Positions 1-10,469 are shown, counted from the stretch's first letter. The stretch is 64,000 nucleotides of DNA from Hyphomicrobium_A sp963776675 (GCA_963776675.1 CAVZNR010000042.1:75524-139523), one strand, 5' to 3'. The notes: a model not told the origin generated them from the letters alone. Made by a program: numbers and translations.

Positions 1-844
1 GACGGCAGCGTTTGGTACACGGGCCAGCGCGCCGGCGTGCTCGGCCGCCTCGATCCCAAAACGGGCGCCATCAAGCGCGTGCCGCTGGGCGACGGCTCGG
101 CCCCGCACGGTGTTATCGTCGGGCCCGACGGCGCGCCCTGGGTCACCGACGGCGGGCTCAACGCCATAGTACGCGTCGATCCCAAGACGCTCGAGGTCAA
201 ATCCTGGCCGCTGCCCAAAGGCCGCGAGGATGCCAACCTCAACACCGCGGCCTTCGACGGCGAGGGCCGCATCTGGTTCACGGGCCAAGCCGGTATCTAC
301 GGCCGCCTCGACCCGAAGACTGGGGATATGCAAGTCTGGGATGCCCCACGCGGGCGTGGCCCCTACGGCATCGCGGCGACGCCATCAGGCGACATCTGGT
401 TCGTCTCGCTGGCCGGCAGCTATCTGGCCAAGCCGGACCTTAATACCGGCGCCGTGACCCCCATCGATCCGCCGAGCAAGGGCAGCGGTACCCGCCGCGT
501 CGTGGTCGGACTCCAAGGGCCGGCTCTGGGTCAGCGAATGGAACGCTGGCACGGTGAGCGTTTATGATCCGCAAAAGAAAGTGTGGCAGACATGGCCGTT
601 GCCGGGCGAGATGCCGCGGGCCTATGCGGTGTTCGTCGACGAGAAGGATAAGGTTTGGGTGTCGGACTTTCCAGGCAACGCCATCGTGCGCTTCGATCCC
701 GAGACGGCGGACTTCGTGAGCTACGTCTCGAATCGGGAGCACGCGGATGTGCGTCAGATGCTGGGACGCCCCGGTGAGCTTTGGGGCGCGGAATCGGGCA
801 CCGATCGGCTCGTGGTCATTCGGTATGGTGAAACGACGCAGTAG
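1..844 (+). CDS. Vgb-like streptogramin lyase family beta-propeller (5' truncated, frameshifted)
   Basis: The gene is already open at base 1, so its N-terminus lies outside the window. The protein is built of repeated blades with motifs such as GRLDPKTG, WVTDGGLNAIVRVDP and WVSEWNAGTVSVYDP, typical of the Vgb (virginiamycin B lyase) fold. Family membership does not prove antibiotic lyase activity; most chromosomal members have no known substrate. The frame switches by one base near 500-512: the first part is read in frame 1, and the second, from about SDSKGRLWVSEW, in frame 2 to the stop at 842-844. The two parts join without loss of blade spacing, so a one-base error is more likely than real decay. 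Confidence 0.75.
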
Positions 845-858
845 CGTGAAAGTGTAGC

Positions 859-1536
859 GTGGGCGGCAAGGACAAATCGGGCAAGCACGCGGAGGCGAGA
901 GCGCGCCGCGCCGTCATCGAGACGGCGCTCGCCATGAGCGAAGGCGGCTTGTCGCCGGGGCGCTCGGGCAACGTGTCGTGCCGCTTTGCCGACGGCATGC
1001 TGATCACGCCGACCGGCATGGCCTACGAGGACACCCGCCCGCGCGACATCGTCTTCGTCGACGCGCATGGCGAAGTGCCCGACAAGAAGTCGCGCAAGCC
1101 CTCGAGCGAATGGCAGTTTCATCTCGCCGCCTATAAGGCGCGCCCCGATGCGGGCGCGGTGGTGCACACGCACTCGCTCAACGCCACCGTGCTCGCGTGC
1201 GCGCACAAGCCGATCCCGGCGTTCCATTACATGGTGGCGATCGCGGGCGGCGCCGACATCCCGCTGGTGCCCTACGACACCTTCGGCACCAAGGAGCTGG
1301 CGAGCCATGTGGCCAAGGGGCTCGCGAAGCGCAACGCCTGCCTGATGGCGAACCACGGGCAGATCGCGATCGGGGCTTCGCTGGAAGGCGCGCTGGAGCT
1401 GGCGCGCGAGGTCGAGACGCTGGCTGAGCAGTATCGCGGCGTGCTCGCCATGGGCAAGCCGCACATCCTGTCCAAGCAAGAGATGGCGCGTGTGCTAAAG
1501 CGCTTCAAAACCTACGGCCAGCGCGCGCAGGACTAG
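859..1536 (+). CDS. Class II aldolase/adducin family protein
   Basis: A 225-residue protein with the zinc-dependent class II aldolase fold (fuculose-phosphate aldolase type). Zinc ligands are visible as His103 and His105 in VVHTHS and His166 in MANHG; Glu84 in SSEWQFH is the expected catalytic acid. GNVS near residue 38 matches the phosphate-binding loop. Members cleave or epimerise phosphorylated sugars, but the substrate cannot be read from the sequence. The GTG at 859 lies 14 bases after the upstream stop; an internal ATG at 934 would remove the conserved N-terminal helix, so I prefer GTG. It is probably co-transcribed with the propeller gene. Confidence 0.85.
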   Translation: MGGKDKSGKHAEARARRAVIETALAMSEGGLSPGRSGNVSCRFADGMLITPTGMAYEDTRPRDIVFVDAHGEVPDKKSRKPSSEWQFHLAAYKARPDAGAVVHTHSLNATVLACAHKPIPAFHYMVAIAGGADIPLVPYDTFGTKELASHVAKGLAKRNACLMANHGQIAIGASLEGALELAREVETLAEQYRGVLAMGKPHILSKQEMARVLKRFKTYGQRAQD

Positions 1537-1568
1537 CGCAGCGTGCGCGCCATAAGGGGCTACTGGCT

Positions 1569-1859
1569 TTAGAGGTTCGGCTCTTCGGTGAGCTGGTTCT
1601 TGCAGGTGCGCCGCCATTCACGCTTGGTCATGTGCGTGGCCGGCTCCCAGATGCTCATGCAGTCGTCGAAACGCCGCTTACGCTTCTCGGCGGGCGTGAC
1701 ACTGATGGTGCCGGTCGTGAGATCGTCCATCCCGGAATCTGTCGCAGTCGTGTCGGCGGTCGCGGCCGGCGTTTCGGCGCGCAACTGCACCGGCACCGCC
1801 AGCAACAGGGCCGCGATGAGAGCCGTCAGAGAAACGAATCGTGCGGATTTCAATGTCAT
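1569..1859 (-). CDS. Small exported hypothetical protein
   Basis: A 96-residue protein with an N-terminal hydrophobic segment (about residues 7-24) ending in LRAETP, a likely signal peptide. The mature part has a TTGTISVTP stretch, a basic KRKRR segment and two cysteines (67 and 87) that could form a disulfide in the periplasm. I chose the ATG at 1859 because it starts the signal peptide; the longer open frame up to 2153 adds low-complexity Arg-rich sequence unlike real protein. I do not recognise the family. It is convergent with the aldolase gene. Confidence 0.6.
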   Translation of the reverse strand: MTLKSARFVSLTALIAALLLAVPVQLRAETPAATADTTATDSGMDDLTTGTISVTPAEKRKRRFDDCMSIWEPATHMTKREWRRTCKNQLTEEPNL

Positions 1860-1933
1860 GCCTGGCAGATAGGGATTAATCGCGTCGAAATTGAGAACCC
1901 GCACGCGCGACAGTTGGTTCCAGCTGTGGATGC

Positions 1934-2116
1934 TTAACTGACGTGTGGCCCCTGCATCTGACGCAAAGCGGCCTCGATCCGCCGCCACGTCTTTGCATCC
2001 GCAGCCTGGCCCTGCTGCTCGCAGGCTGCGGCCTTTTGCGCGGCCTCTGCTGCGGCCTTGTCCCCGTGCGCATCGCGCAGCTTGCGGGCGTGCTCTTGGA
2101 TTTCCATCGCCTGCAT
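1934..2116 (-). CDS. Small hypothetical protein, Ala/Gln-rich helical
   Basis: A 60-residue soluble protein, MQAMEIQEHARKLRDAHGDK at its start, rich in Ala, Gln and Lys and predicted to be helical, with one cysteine. The start at 2116 has a strong ribosome binding site (GGGAGG, seven bases upstream), which an earlier in-frame ATG at 2137 lacks. No signal peptide or membrane segment is seen. It resembles short cytosolic conserved proteins of Hyphomicrobiales, but I cannot give a function. Confidence 0.6.
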   Translation of the reverse strand: MQAMEIQEHARKLRDAHGDKAAAEAAQKAAACEQQGQAADAKTWRRIEAALRQMQGPHVS

Positions 2117-2194
2117 GGTGTTTCCTCCCACTTGCACGGTCGATAAACCGCATATGGGGACCGGCGCGGGACGATCAAGGGCGCGTTTGCAGCT

Positions 2195-3293
2195 TCAATT
2201 GGCGAAGCGGAAGTGCATCACGTCGCCGTCCTTGACGACGTACTCCTTGCCCTCGAGCCGCATTTTGCCGGCATCCTTGGCGCCGACCTCGCCGCTCAAG
2301 GCAACATAGTCGTCGTAGGCGATGGTCTCGGCGCGGATGAAACCCTTCTCGAAATCGGTGTGGATAACTCCGGCCGCCTGCGGCGCCTTGGTGCCGCGGT
2401 GGATGGTCCAGGCGCGCGCCTCCTTCGGCCCCACGGTGAAATAGGTGACGAGGTCGAGGAGCTTGTAGCCTTCGTGGATCAACTTGTTGAGGCCGGGCTC
2501 GGTCAGGCCGAGGTCCTTGAGGAACTCGGCACGGTCCTCGTCGGGCAGGCCGGCAAACTCGAGATTCGATCTTGGCGGAGATGACGACGCAGCCGGCGCC
2601 TTCCGCCTTGGCCCGCTCCTCCACGGCGCGCGAATGCGCGTTGCCGCTTGCCGCCGACGCCTCGTCGACGTTGCACACGTAGAGCACCGGCTTGGCGGTC
2701 AAGAGCTGCAGCGCGGCGTAGCCGGGAGCTTCCTCAGGGCTAAGCTCGGCCAGGCGCGCGGGCTTGCCCTCGCGCAGCAGCGCCAAGGCCTTGTCCATCA
2801 GCGCGAGCTGGGCTTTGGATTCCTTGTCGCCGGTCTTCGCCTTCTTCTCGATGTTGGTGCGGCGCTTCTCCAGGCCGTCGAGGTCGGCGAGCATCAGCTC
2901 GGTCTCGACCGTCTCGGCGTCCGAGGCCGGATCGACGCGCCCCTCGACGTGGGTGACGTCGCCGTCCTCGAAGCAGCGCAGCACGTAGGCGACCGCGTCG
3001 ACCTCGCGGATGTGGCCGAGGAACTGGTTGCCCAGGCCTTCACCCTTGGAGGCCCCGCGCACGAGGCCGGCGATGTCGACGAAGGTCAGCCGCGTCGGGA
3101 TGATCTGGCCCGACTTGGCAATGGCGGCGAGCTTATCCAGCCGCTCGTCCGGCACGCCGACCTCGCCGACGTTGGGCTCGATGGTGCAGAACGGATAGTT
3201 GGCGGCCTCGGCGGCGGCCGTCTGCGTCAGTGCATTGAAGAGCGTGGACTTGCCGACGTTGGGCAGGCCCACGATCCCGCATTTGAAGCCCAT
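2195..3293 (-). CDS. ychF: Redox-regulated ATPase YchF (apparent frameshift)
   Basis: YchF/OLA1 is a conserved P-loop ATPase of the Obg-related family that binds ribosomes and is linked to stress responses. The N-terminus has the G1 loop GLPNVGKST, then VDIAGLVRGASKGEGLGNQF, and CNVDE in place of the NKxD guanine motif, which explains its ATP preference. The C-terminal TGS domain runs from about HEGYKLLDLVTYFTVGPKEA to the end (DGDVMHFRFAN). The frame breaks by one extra base near 2563, after VISAKIES. Corrected length is 365 residues, exactly normal for the family, so a sequencing error is likely. Confidence 0.9.
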
Positions 3294-3318
3294 CTCGCCG
3301 TCCTGGTCGAAGGTTGGG

Positions 3319-3346
3319 AAAAGGAGACCGGCGGGCGCCGGTCCCC
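3319..3346 (-). terminator. Hairpin terminator upstream of ychF
   Basis: An inverted repeat GACCGGC-N4-GCCGGTC (3326-3343) lies between the unknown membrane protein gene and ychF. On the minus strand it is followed by TCCTTTTCCC, a modest T-tract. It would end the upstream transcript before ychF. Confidence 0.45.
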
Positions 3347-3431
3347 GAAAGGTTGGCAGAGCCCTAAGGGTTTCGGGCCCCCTTGTGAAGCCCGTCTTTG
3401 CCGCAGCCGTCGCGGCCGACCCCGGCCCGGA

Positions 3432-4337
3432 TCAGCGCACCTGGTTAAGGGCGAACGCCGAATAGCTCTGCGGGCTGGGCAGGCGCTCCTTCCCGTTCAT
3501 GGCGTCGGCGAGGGCCTCGCCCATGTCGGTGCCGGGCTCCAGCGACTTCACCGCGATGACGATGAACGGCCGTTGCCAGCTGGTGCCGCCGGTCTCGCAG
3601 CCGCTGCACGGATCGCGATACTGACCGAGGTTGAGCGTCCACACGGGGACCGTGACCGCGTCGGCGATCAGAGTGGCGGCCGTGCGCGCGCGCCGCTCTG
3701 CGCGGCCCTGCTCCTCGGCCGCGTTGCCCTCCTGCGATGCGGTGCCGACCGCGATCACCGCCTTGGCGTCGGCAAGCGCTGCGCGCACCTCGTCGTCGAG
3801 AACGGCTGAGGCCAGGTCGGTGCCGGCGATCGTCTTGCCGTCCTTCTCGAGCTGGTCGGCGCTGCCGCGCACCCACAGGAAGCTCTTGTTGAGCACGACG
3901 ACGTCGAAGGTGCCGCGGCGGCCAGCCTTGTCCTTGCCCTCGATGGCGAAAACGGTCGAATTGCGCGTCTGGCGCACGGTTTCCTTGGACGCAAGCGCAG
4001 CGGTTTCGATCGCGGCGCGGTGCGGCTCGATGACGTTGTCGCGAATGGCAATGGCGCCGAGCGTACCAACCGTCCCGAAGGCCGCGACGCCGACGGCTAT
4101 GCCCGCATTGGTCTTGAAAAGCCCGAGCAACCAGGAGATGCGGTCCCACCAACCCGCGCCCTTGTCGTAGGCGCGATAGCCGCGCCAGAGTCTATCAATC
4201 AGAACGCGCCGCCGCTTCGTTGCGCCTTCCGCAGCGGCAATGGGGTCCGCGGGCGCGCACAGACCCCACGCGACGACGAAGCCGAGGGCAAAGGCGCTGG
4301 CTGCGTACCAAAGAGGGTCGGCGATCAGATCTTGCAT
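3432..4337 (-). CDS. Hypothetical membrane protein
   Basis: About 301 residues from the ATG at 4337 (a GTG six codons earlier is possible; neither has a clear ribosome binding site). Two hydrophobic segments are visible near the N-terminus: LWYAASAFALGFVVAWGLC (about 10-28) and NAGIAVGVAAFGTVGTLGAI (about 75-95). The rest is soluble, includes FDVVVLNKSFLWVRGS, and has a CSGCE motif near residue 250 within a segment RPFIVIAVKSLEPGTD. This layout suggests a membrane-anchored protein with a large extracytoplasmic or cytoplasmic domain. I do not recognise the family. It sits between the phosphate transporter and ychF but is separated from ychF by a hairpin. Confidence 0.55.
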   Translation of the reverse strand: MQDLIADPLWYAASAFALGFVVAWGLCAPADPIAAAEGATKRRRVLIDRLWRGYRAYDKGAGWWDRISWLLGLFKTNAGIAVGVAAFGTVGTLGAIAIRDNVIEPHRAAIETAALASKETVRQTRNSTVFAIEGKDKAGRRGTFDVVVLNKSFLWVRGSADQLEKDGKTIAGTDLASAVLDDEVRAALADAKAVIAVGTASQEGNAAEEQGRAERRARTAATLIADAVTVPVWTLNLGQYRDPCSGCETGGTSWQRPFIVIAVKSLEPGTDMGEALADAMNGKERLPSPQSYSAFALNQVR

Positions 4338-4493
4338 CACGCTGGTGCGTCCCACGTCCCACTGTCTCAGGGCCGCACACTAGGCGCTGGCGGCGCCATC
4401 CGAAAGACGGGTGGCAGAATAACTTCACTGCCTATGCAGCGATGCGACACGCGGGTCCGAGCGCTGTTGCCCGGGACGTGATACCCGACGACG

Positions 4494-6017
4494 TCACAGG
4501 AAATAGGTTACGCCGTAGTACATGAGCGCGGCGAGGCCGGCTGCGGCCGGCACCGTGATGACCCAGGCGGCGATGATGCCCATGAAATGCGACCGCCGCA
4601 CCAGCTTGCGCCGGCGCTGCTCCTCCTTGTCCATTCCCCGCTTGCGAGGGCCGGCCCGCAGCACGTGCTTTTTGACGTAGGCGCGACGGCGGCGGCTGTG
4701 GGTGGTGTAGTACTCGCGGAAGAACCCGACGCCGAACACGGCGCCGACGGCGATGTGCGTGGAGCTGACCGGCAGTCCCAGCCATGACGCGACGATCACC
4801 GTGATGGCCGCCGACAGCGCCACGCAGAAGGCGCGCATGGGGTTCATGCGGGTGATCTGCTCGCCCACCATGCGCACGATGCGCGGCCCGAACAGGAACA
4901 GGCCCAAGCTGATGCCGAAGGCGCCGATCAGCATGACCCAAAAGGGCAGGTTGACCGAGGTCGTCAGCGTGCCCGATTGCAGGCTGTGCAGGATTGCCGC
5001 CAGCGGCCCCACCGCGTTGGCGACGTCGTTGGCGCCGTGCGCGAAGGAAAGCAGCGCCGCGGAACAGATCAGCGGCAGATGGAACAGCTTGCGCAAAGAC
5101 TGATTGCGGTTCTCCAGCCCTTCCGATTGTGCCCGCACCCACGGCTTGACCAGGAGATAGACGCCGAGAAAAACCGCCACTGCGAAGCCGATGATTTCGG
5201 CAACGCCCGGCTTCCAGACGTGGCTCAGGCCTTTCAGCACGAGATAGGCGGCGAATGAGGCTGCCATCAACGCGATCAGCATCGGCACCCAGCGACGCGC
5301 CGCCGCGATCTTGTCGTCCTGATAGATGACGTTGACCTTGATGAAGGCCAGGAAGCCGGCGGCGATGAGACCGCCGATGAGGGGCGACACGATCCAGCTT
5401 GCCGTGATCGCCCACACGACGACCCAGTCGACGGCGCCGGCGCCGACCGCGGCGATGCCGGCGCCCATGACGCCGCCGACGATGGCGTGCGTGGTGGAGA
5501 CGGGGGCGCCGAGATAGGTGGCGATATTCACCCAGATCGCCGAGGAGAGCAGCGCCGACATCATGATCCAGATGAAGGTGTTGGCGCTGGGCACCAGGGC
5601 GGGATCGACAATGCCCTTGGAGATGGTCTCGACCACGTTGCCGCCGGCAATCAGCGCGCCGGCGCTTTCGAAGATCGCCGCCATGACGAGCGCGCCCGTC
5701 ATGGTCAGGGCGCGTGCGCCGACGGCCGGGCCGACGTTGTTGGCGACGTCGTTGGCGCCGATGTTCAGCGCCATGTAGCCGCCGATCACGGCCGCGGCGA
5801 TGATAATGACGGCGTTGGGCTCCGAGCCCATATGGAAGCTGGCGATGAGCCCGGCCAAGGCCAGGAACAGCAACGCAGCTCCGGGGGCGAATTGCCGGCG
5901 CGAGAGGAGCCGCGTGGCATCCTCCAGACGCTCGATCTTGCCCAGATCCTTGTCGAGCGAGGATTTGCGGATCGCCTGCGCGCGCAGGGCGGCCGTCTCC
6001 GCTTGACGCATCGCCAT
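4494..6017 (-). CDS. pit: Inorganic phosphate transporter, PiT family
   Basis: A 507-residue polytopic membrane protein with the two duplicated PiT signature motifs, GANDVANNVGPAVGARALTM in the N-terminal half and GANDVANAVGPLAAIL in the C-terminal half. These mark the inverted-repeat transport core of the low-affinity phosphate symporters (metal-phosphate and cation). An N-terminal cytoplasmic extension of about 50 residues precedes the first membrane segment, and a basic linker (RRRRAYVKKH) lies before the last helix. No phoU-like gene is adjacent, unlike in many genomes. The start at 6017 is the first ATG of the frame. Confidence 0.9.
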   Translation of the reverse strand: MAMRQAETAALRAQAIRKSSLDKDLGKIERLEDATRLLSRRQFAPGAALLFLALAGLIASFHMGSEPNAVIIIAAAVIGGYMALNIGANDVANNVGPAVGARALTMTGALVMAAIFESAGALIAGGNVVETISKGIVDPALVPSANTFIWIMMSALLSSAIWVNIATYLGAPVSTTHAIVGGVMGAGIAAVGAGAVDWVVVWAITASWIVSPLIGGLIAAGFLAFIKVNVIYQDDKIAAARRWVPMLIALMAASFAAYLVLKGLSHVWKPGVAEIIGFAVAVFLGVYLLVKPWVRAQSEGLENRNQSLRKLFHLPLICSAALLSFAHGANDVANAVGPLAAILHSLQSGTLTTSVNLPFWVMLIGAFGISLGLFLFGPRIVRMVGEQITRMNPMRAFCVALSAAITVIVASWLGLPVSSTHIAVGAVFGVGFFREYYTTHSRRRRAYVKKHVLRAGPRKRGMDKEEQRRRKLVRRSHFMGIIAAWVITVPAAAGLAALMYYGVTYFL

Positions 6018-6125
6018 TGGAGCCTGTCCTTGTGTTCCCCCTCAGGGGTCATAGGCGGGCTGGTGCCAAATCTCAAACCCCAACGGGGTGCCCGTGGCGA
6101 TTCGTGGGGGAATGCAGGCCAGATT

Positions 6126-6551
6126 TCAGCCCTGGCGCGAATTTGACTGGGCAAACGCGCGCAAGATGTCGGCGAGCTGACGCTGCCTGACGAGCTCAGC
6201 GGCCTTTTCGGGCGACACCCAGAGGACCGTCCGGCTGGCCTTCTCGCGCCAGTTCAGGAGCTGGCGGTCCACACGCAGGGGATAGACCGCAACGCGACAG
6301 CGCACCCAGGAGAAGACGTGCAGGCGTTTGGTGTAGTCGAAGCTGCCCACCGGCTCGGTGCCGACCTGGCCCTCGACGCCGCCCTCCTCGCGCGCTTCCC
6401 GCGCCGCGAGCTCGGCGTCCTCCATTTCCGGCTTGCGCCACCCCTTGGGGATGGTCCAGCGACCGCGCCTGCGCGTGGTGACGAGCAGGACCAGGGGAGA
6501 GGTCCCGGTGTCAACGTAGGCCAGCGCTGCGCATTGCCTTAAAGGCTCCAT
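6126..6551 (-). CDS. NUDIX hydrolase (DIPP-like)
   Basis: A 141-residue protein with the NUDIX fold. The box reads KGWRKPEMEDAELAAREARE followed by EGGVEG: the metal-binding REAREEGG core is intact, but the first Glu of the classical GX5EX7REUXEEXGU pattern is Met. That variation occurs in the diphosphoinositol-polyphosphate/diadenosine polyphosphate-like branch, so the substrate is probably a nucleoside or polyphosphate diphosphate. The start codon lies four bases after the ABC permease stop and AAGGA directly precedes it, so it is the last gene of the ABC-2 operon. Confidence 0.8.
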   Translation of the reverse strand: MEPLRQCAALAYVDTGTSPLVLLVTTRRRGRWTIPKGWRKPEMEDAELAAREAREEGGVEGQVGTEPVGSFDYTKRLHVFSWVRCRVAVYPLRVDRQLLNWREKASRTVLWVSPEKAAELVRQRQLADILRAFAQSNSRQG

Positions 6552-6555
6552 TCCT

Positions 6556-7313
6556 TCACGCCTTCAGCCGGTAGCCCGTCTTGAAGATCCACCAGACGAT
6601 GGCGAGGCAGACGGCAAGGAACAGCAGCGTGGCGCCGAGGCTCGCCGTGATGTTGACGTCGGAGATCCCATAGAAGCTCCAGCGAAAGCCGCTGATCAGG
6701 TAGACGACAGGGTTGAACAGCGTGACGGTCTGCCAGAACGGGGGCAGCATTTTGATCGAGTAGAAGGTGCCGCCGAGGAAGGTCAGCGGCGTTATGATGA
6801 GCAGGGGAATGATCTGGAGCTTCTCGAAGCCGTCGGCCCAGATGCCGATGATGAAGCCGAACAGGCTGAACGACAGCGCCGTCAGCACCAGGAACGCCAG
6901 CATCCAGACGGGATGCTCAATGTGCAGCGGCACGAACAGCGAGGCCGTGGCCAGGATGATGAGCCCGATGATGATGGATTTGGTCGCGGCCGCGCCGACG
7001 TAGCCGACGACCACCTCGAAGGGCGAAACCGGCGCCGACAGGATCTCGTAGATGGTGCCGGCAAAGCGCGGGAAGTAGATGCCGAAGGAACCGTTCATGA
7101 TGCTCTGCGTCAGCAGCTGCAGCATGATGAGGCCGGGCACGATGAAGGCGCCGTAGCTCACCCCGTCGATCTCGGAGATGCGCGAGCCGATCGCCGCGCC
7201 GAACACAATGAAGTAGAGCGAGGTGGAGAGCACGGGCGAGAAGATCGTCTGCATGACGGTGCGCCAGGCACGCGACATCTCGAACATGTAGATCGCTCTG
7301 ACGGCGTAAATGT

Positions 7314-7317
<4 letters not shown>
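6556..7317 (-). CDS. ABC-2 type transporter permease
   Basis: A 253-residue integral membrane protein with six predicted helices and the ABC-2 family pattern, including the region GTFYSIKMLPPFWQTVTLFN followed by PVVYLISGFRWSFYG near the C-terminus. It resembles YadH-type export permeases. The start ATG overlaps the stop of the ATPase gene by four bases (ATGA), so the two are translationally coupled. Substrates of such exporters range from polysaccharides to drugs, and nothing here decides. Confidence 0.87.
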
Positions 7318-8240
<923 letters not shown>

Positions 8241-8324
8241 GCGGGGAGCTTTAGGCGGCGCTTTCGTCGGCTTCAAGACTTGAAATTGCCGCTTCGCCCG
8301 CCGTAGGCGCCGGCCGCCACGCCG

Positions 8325-8858
8325 TTAATTGCGGTTCTCCAGCCCGTTCTTCAGACGCTGGGCGCGAATGGCATCCGCCGTGGCGAGCATCTTCGCCTTC
8401 ATCCCGGCGAGCCCCCCACGAACGCCGGTATGGGCCTGCGCGAACTGGTCCGGCGAGGTAAACGCGTCGGGGTTCGCCTCGTCATAGGCGAGGACCGCGT
8501 CGATGGTGCGGGCGAGCGCGGGGATGTCGCCGAATGCGTACTGGTTGATGGGGCGCCCGACGACCTCTGACAGCGAGGCAAAGAGCGCAGCGTCGCCATC
8601 GGGTGGGAGCGTGGGCCGCGCCAACAGATGCGTGCGAAAGCGAAGTTGCCCGAGATAGAACACGAAGATGGCGTCGTCCTTCTTGCCGGCCTCGAACAGC
8701 GCGGCAGCCTGCTTGTAGTATTCGGCCGGATGTTTGCCAGCGAGCGCTTGCGTCGTCGCGCTGGGGACGGTGCCGGTGCTTTGCGCGCGCGCAGCGGAGG
8801 CTGCGAGAGGTGCGACGGCGGCAAGCACGATGATCGCAAGTGCACGGACGACGCCCAT
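8325..8858 (-). CDS. Exported hypothetical protein
   Basis: About 177 residues. The N-terminus GVVRALAIIVLAAVAPLAAS followed by AARAQS is a clear signal peptide with cleavage around ARA-QS. The mature protein starts with HPAEYYKQAAALFEAGKKDD, a helical stretch resembling a single TPR-like hairpin, and is otherwise unknown. I placed the start at 8858 because GGAGAG lies just upstream; an ATG at 8870 and a longer frame to 8948 are less likely. It follows pth by 59 bases on the same strand and may share its transcript. Confidence 0.65.
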   Translation of the reverse strand: MGVVRALAIIVLAAVAPLAASAARAQSTGTVPSATTQALAGKHPAEYYKQAAALFEAGKKDDAIFVFYLGQLRFRTHLLARPTLPPDGDAALFASLSEVVGRPINQYAFGDIPALARTIDAVLAYDEANPDAFTSPDQFAQAHTGVRGGLAGMKAKMLATADAIRAQRLKNGLENRN

Positions 8859-8917
8859 TTCACTCTCCATGTCGGACGTCCATGCCGCGATGATCGACGA
8901 CACGGGGACCCAAGCGC

Positions 8918-9657
8918 TTACTCTTTGTCGCCGCGCCCGGCGAGCCATTTCTTGAGATTGTCGGCCAGCGCCCCGGCGCGCTTGCCCATGCGCTCGCCGG
9001 CGGGATGCGACTTCTTGGTGGGGGCTCCTTGGTGGGAGGCTCCGGCTCTATGCGCGTGCGCGGGGGCAGCGCCTGCTTGGCGGGCGCCTCGGCGCGCAAC
9101 TCCAGCGCCACGTGCGACAGGAAGCGGGCGGCGTCGCCGCGCGCCAGGTCCGGTGCGCAAGCCGCCATCGCGTCGAGCATCGGATCGAGCCACTGGTACT
9201 CGGCCTTGGCGAAGTCGTGCAGCACGTAGTGCGCCACCGCGTCCTTGACGCCGGGGTGGCCGACGCCGATGCGCACGCGCTGGTAGTCGTTGCCGATGTG
9301 GGCCGAGATGGAGCGCAAACCGTTGTGGCCGGCATTGCCGCCGCCGGTCTTTACTTTCAGCTTGCCGGGCGCCAGGTCGATCTCGTCATGGAAGACGTAG
9401 ACGTCCTCGAGCGCGATCTTGAGGAAGCGCTGGGCCTCGCCCACGCACTGGCCGCTGTCGTTCATGTACGTCAGGGGCTTGAGGAGCACCACGCGCTCCC
9501 CGTCGAGGCTCGCCTCCGCGGTCTCGCCCTTAAAGCGGCGGCGCCACGCCGCGAAGTCGTGGCGCTCGGCGATTTTGTCGAGCGCCATGAAGCCGACGTT
9601 GTGGCGATGGCGCGCGTACTTCGCCCCAGGGTTTCCCAGTCCGACGAAGAGCTTCAT
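8918..9657 (-). CDS. pth: Peptidyl-tRNA hydrolase (C-terminal frameshift)
   Basis: Pth releases tRNA from peptidyl-tRNAs that drop off ribosomes. The N-terminus KLFVGLGNPGAKYARHRHNV contains Asn8 and the catalytic His (His19 in RHNVGF). The loop KPLTYMNDSG and the sequence FHDEIDLAPGKLKVK followed by GGGNAGHNGLRS are diagnostic. The catalytic domain is intact. In the C-terminal tail a C-run near 9017-9022 appears one base short: the uninterrupted frame runs on to 8860 with atypical sequence, whereas the next frame gives GERMGKRAGALADNLKKWLA and a stop at 8918, the usual rhizobial Pth end. Corrected length is about 246 residues. It follows rplY, as usual in this order. Confidence 0.9.
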
Positions 9658-9720
9658 GAGGGAAGGCCCCGCGCGAGACGAGCGGGCGCAGGCTTATCGC
9701 CCGCGCCCAAAGGAAGCGGC

Positions 9721-10431
9721 TTACTTCTTCTTTTCGCCGCCGGCGGCCTTGGCATCGCCACCCTTGGCGGCCGCGGGCGCTGCGCCCGCCTTGGCGTCGG
9801 CCGCAGGAGCGGCAGCTGCCTCCGGGGTCGCCGCTGCGACTGCCGTGGGCTCCTCCTCCTGCTTCACGGCACCGGCGATGGTGGCGATCGTGAAGTCGCG
9901 ATCCCGGATCGTCGGCTTGACGTTGTCGGGAAGCTTGATGGCGGACATATGGATGGAGCGGCCGATCTCGAGGCCCGTGAGGTCGATCTCGAAGAAGGGC
10001 GGGATCTTGTCGTAGGGACAGGTGACCTCGATGTCGTGGCGCACGATGTTCAAGACGCCGCCGCGCTTCAGGCCGGGCGACGCGGCATCGTTGACGAAGC
10101 GCATGGGCACCTGAACGCGGATGAGACCGTCCTTGCCGATGCGCAGGAAGTCGACGTGGATCGGCAGGTCCTTGATGGGATCGACCTGCAGCTCGCGGGG
10201 GATGACGCGGCTCTTGTTGCCCTCGACGTTCACCTCCAGCACCGTGGATGTGAAATGGCCTTTGAGGACCTGCTTCCACAGATCGTTGTAGTCGAGTGCG
10301 ATGGTTTCCGGCGGCTCGCCGGCGCCGTAGATGACGGCGGGCACTTTTCCTTCGCGGCGGGCTTTGCGTGCGGCCCCCTTGCCTGCACGCGGGCGCGCCG
10401 TGGCTTTGAGCTCGATCGAGGACTGAGCCAT
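9721..10431 (-). CDS. rplY: 50S ribosomal protein L25/general stress protein Ctc
   Basis: A 236-residue long-form L25 (TL5/Ctc type) that binds 5S rRNA. Residues 5-90 form the 5S-binding domain (ARPRAGKGAARKARREGKVP, VIYGAGE), followed by the beta-rich CTC domain (VPMRFVNDAASPGLKRGGVL) and a low-complexity Ala/Lys tail ending in GEKKK. The start at 10431 has CGGAG eight bases upstream. Just upstream lies a terminator-like hairpin that could act in the leader. pth follows after 63 bases. Confidence 0.93.
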   Translation of the reverse strand: MAQSSIELKATARPRAGKGAARKARREGKVPAVIYGAGEPPETIALDYNDLWKQVLKGHFTSTVLEVNVEGNKSRVIPRELQVDPIKDLPIHVDFLRIGKDGLIRVQVPMRFVNDAASPGLKRGGVLNIVRHDIEVTCPYDKIPPFFEIDLTGLEIGRSIHMSAIKLPDNVKPTIRDRDFTIATIAGAVKQEEEPTAVAAATPEAAAAPAADAKAGAAPAAAKGGDAKAAGGEKKK

Positions 10432-10448
10432 GGCATTGATCTCCGAAC

Positions 10449-10469
10449 AAAAAAGGGCCAGACCGGCCC
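10449..10469 (-). terminator. Hairpin plus T6 in the rplY leader (possible attenuator)
   Basis: On the minus strand GGGCC-ggtct-GGCCC is followed by TTTTTTG, a canonical intrinsic terminator. It ends only about 18 bases before the rplY start codon, and the only gene upstream (Fur-like) runs the other way. It would therefore act on rplY's own leader transcript, or be the end of an unannotated short RNA from 10470-10700. Confidence 0.5.

Noticed and set aside
2484..3809. 441-residue plus-strand open frame
   Set aside because: It is antisense to ychF and the membrane protein gene and has no family features.
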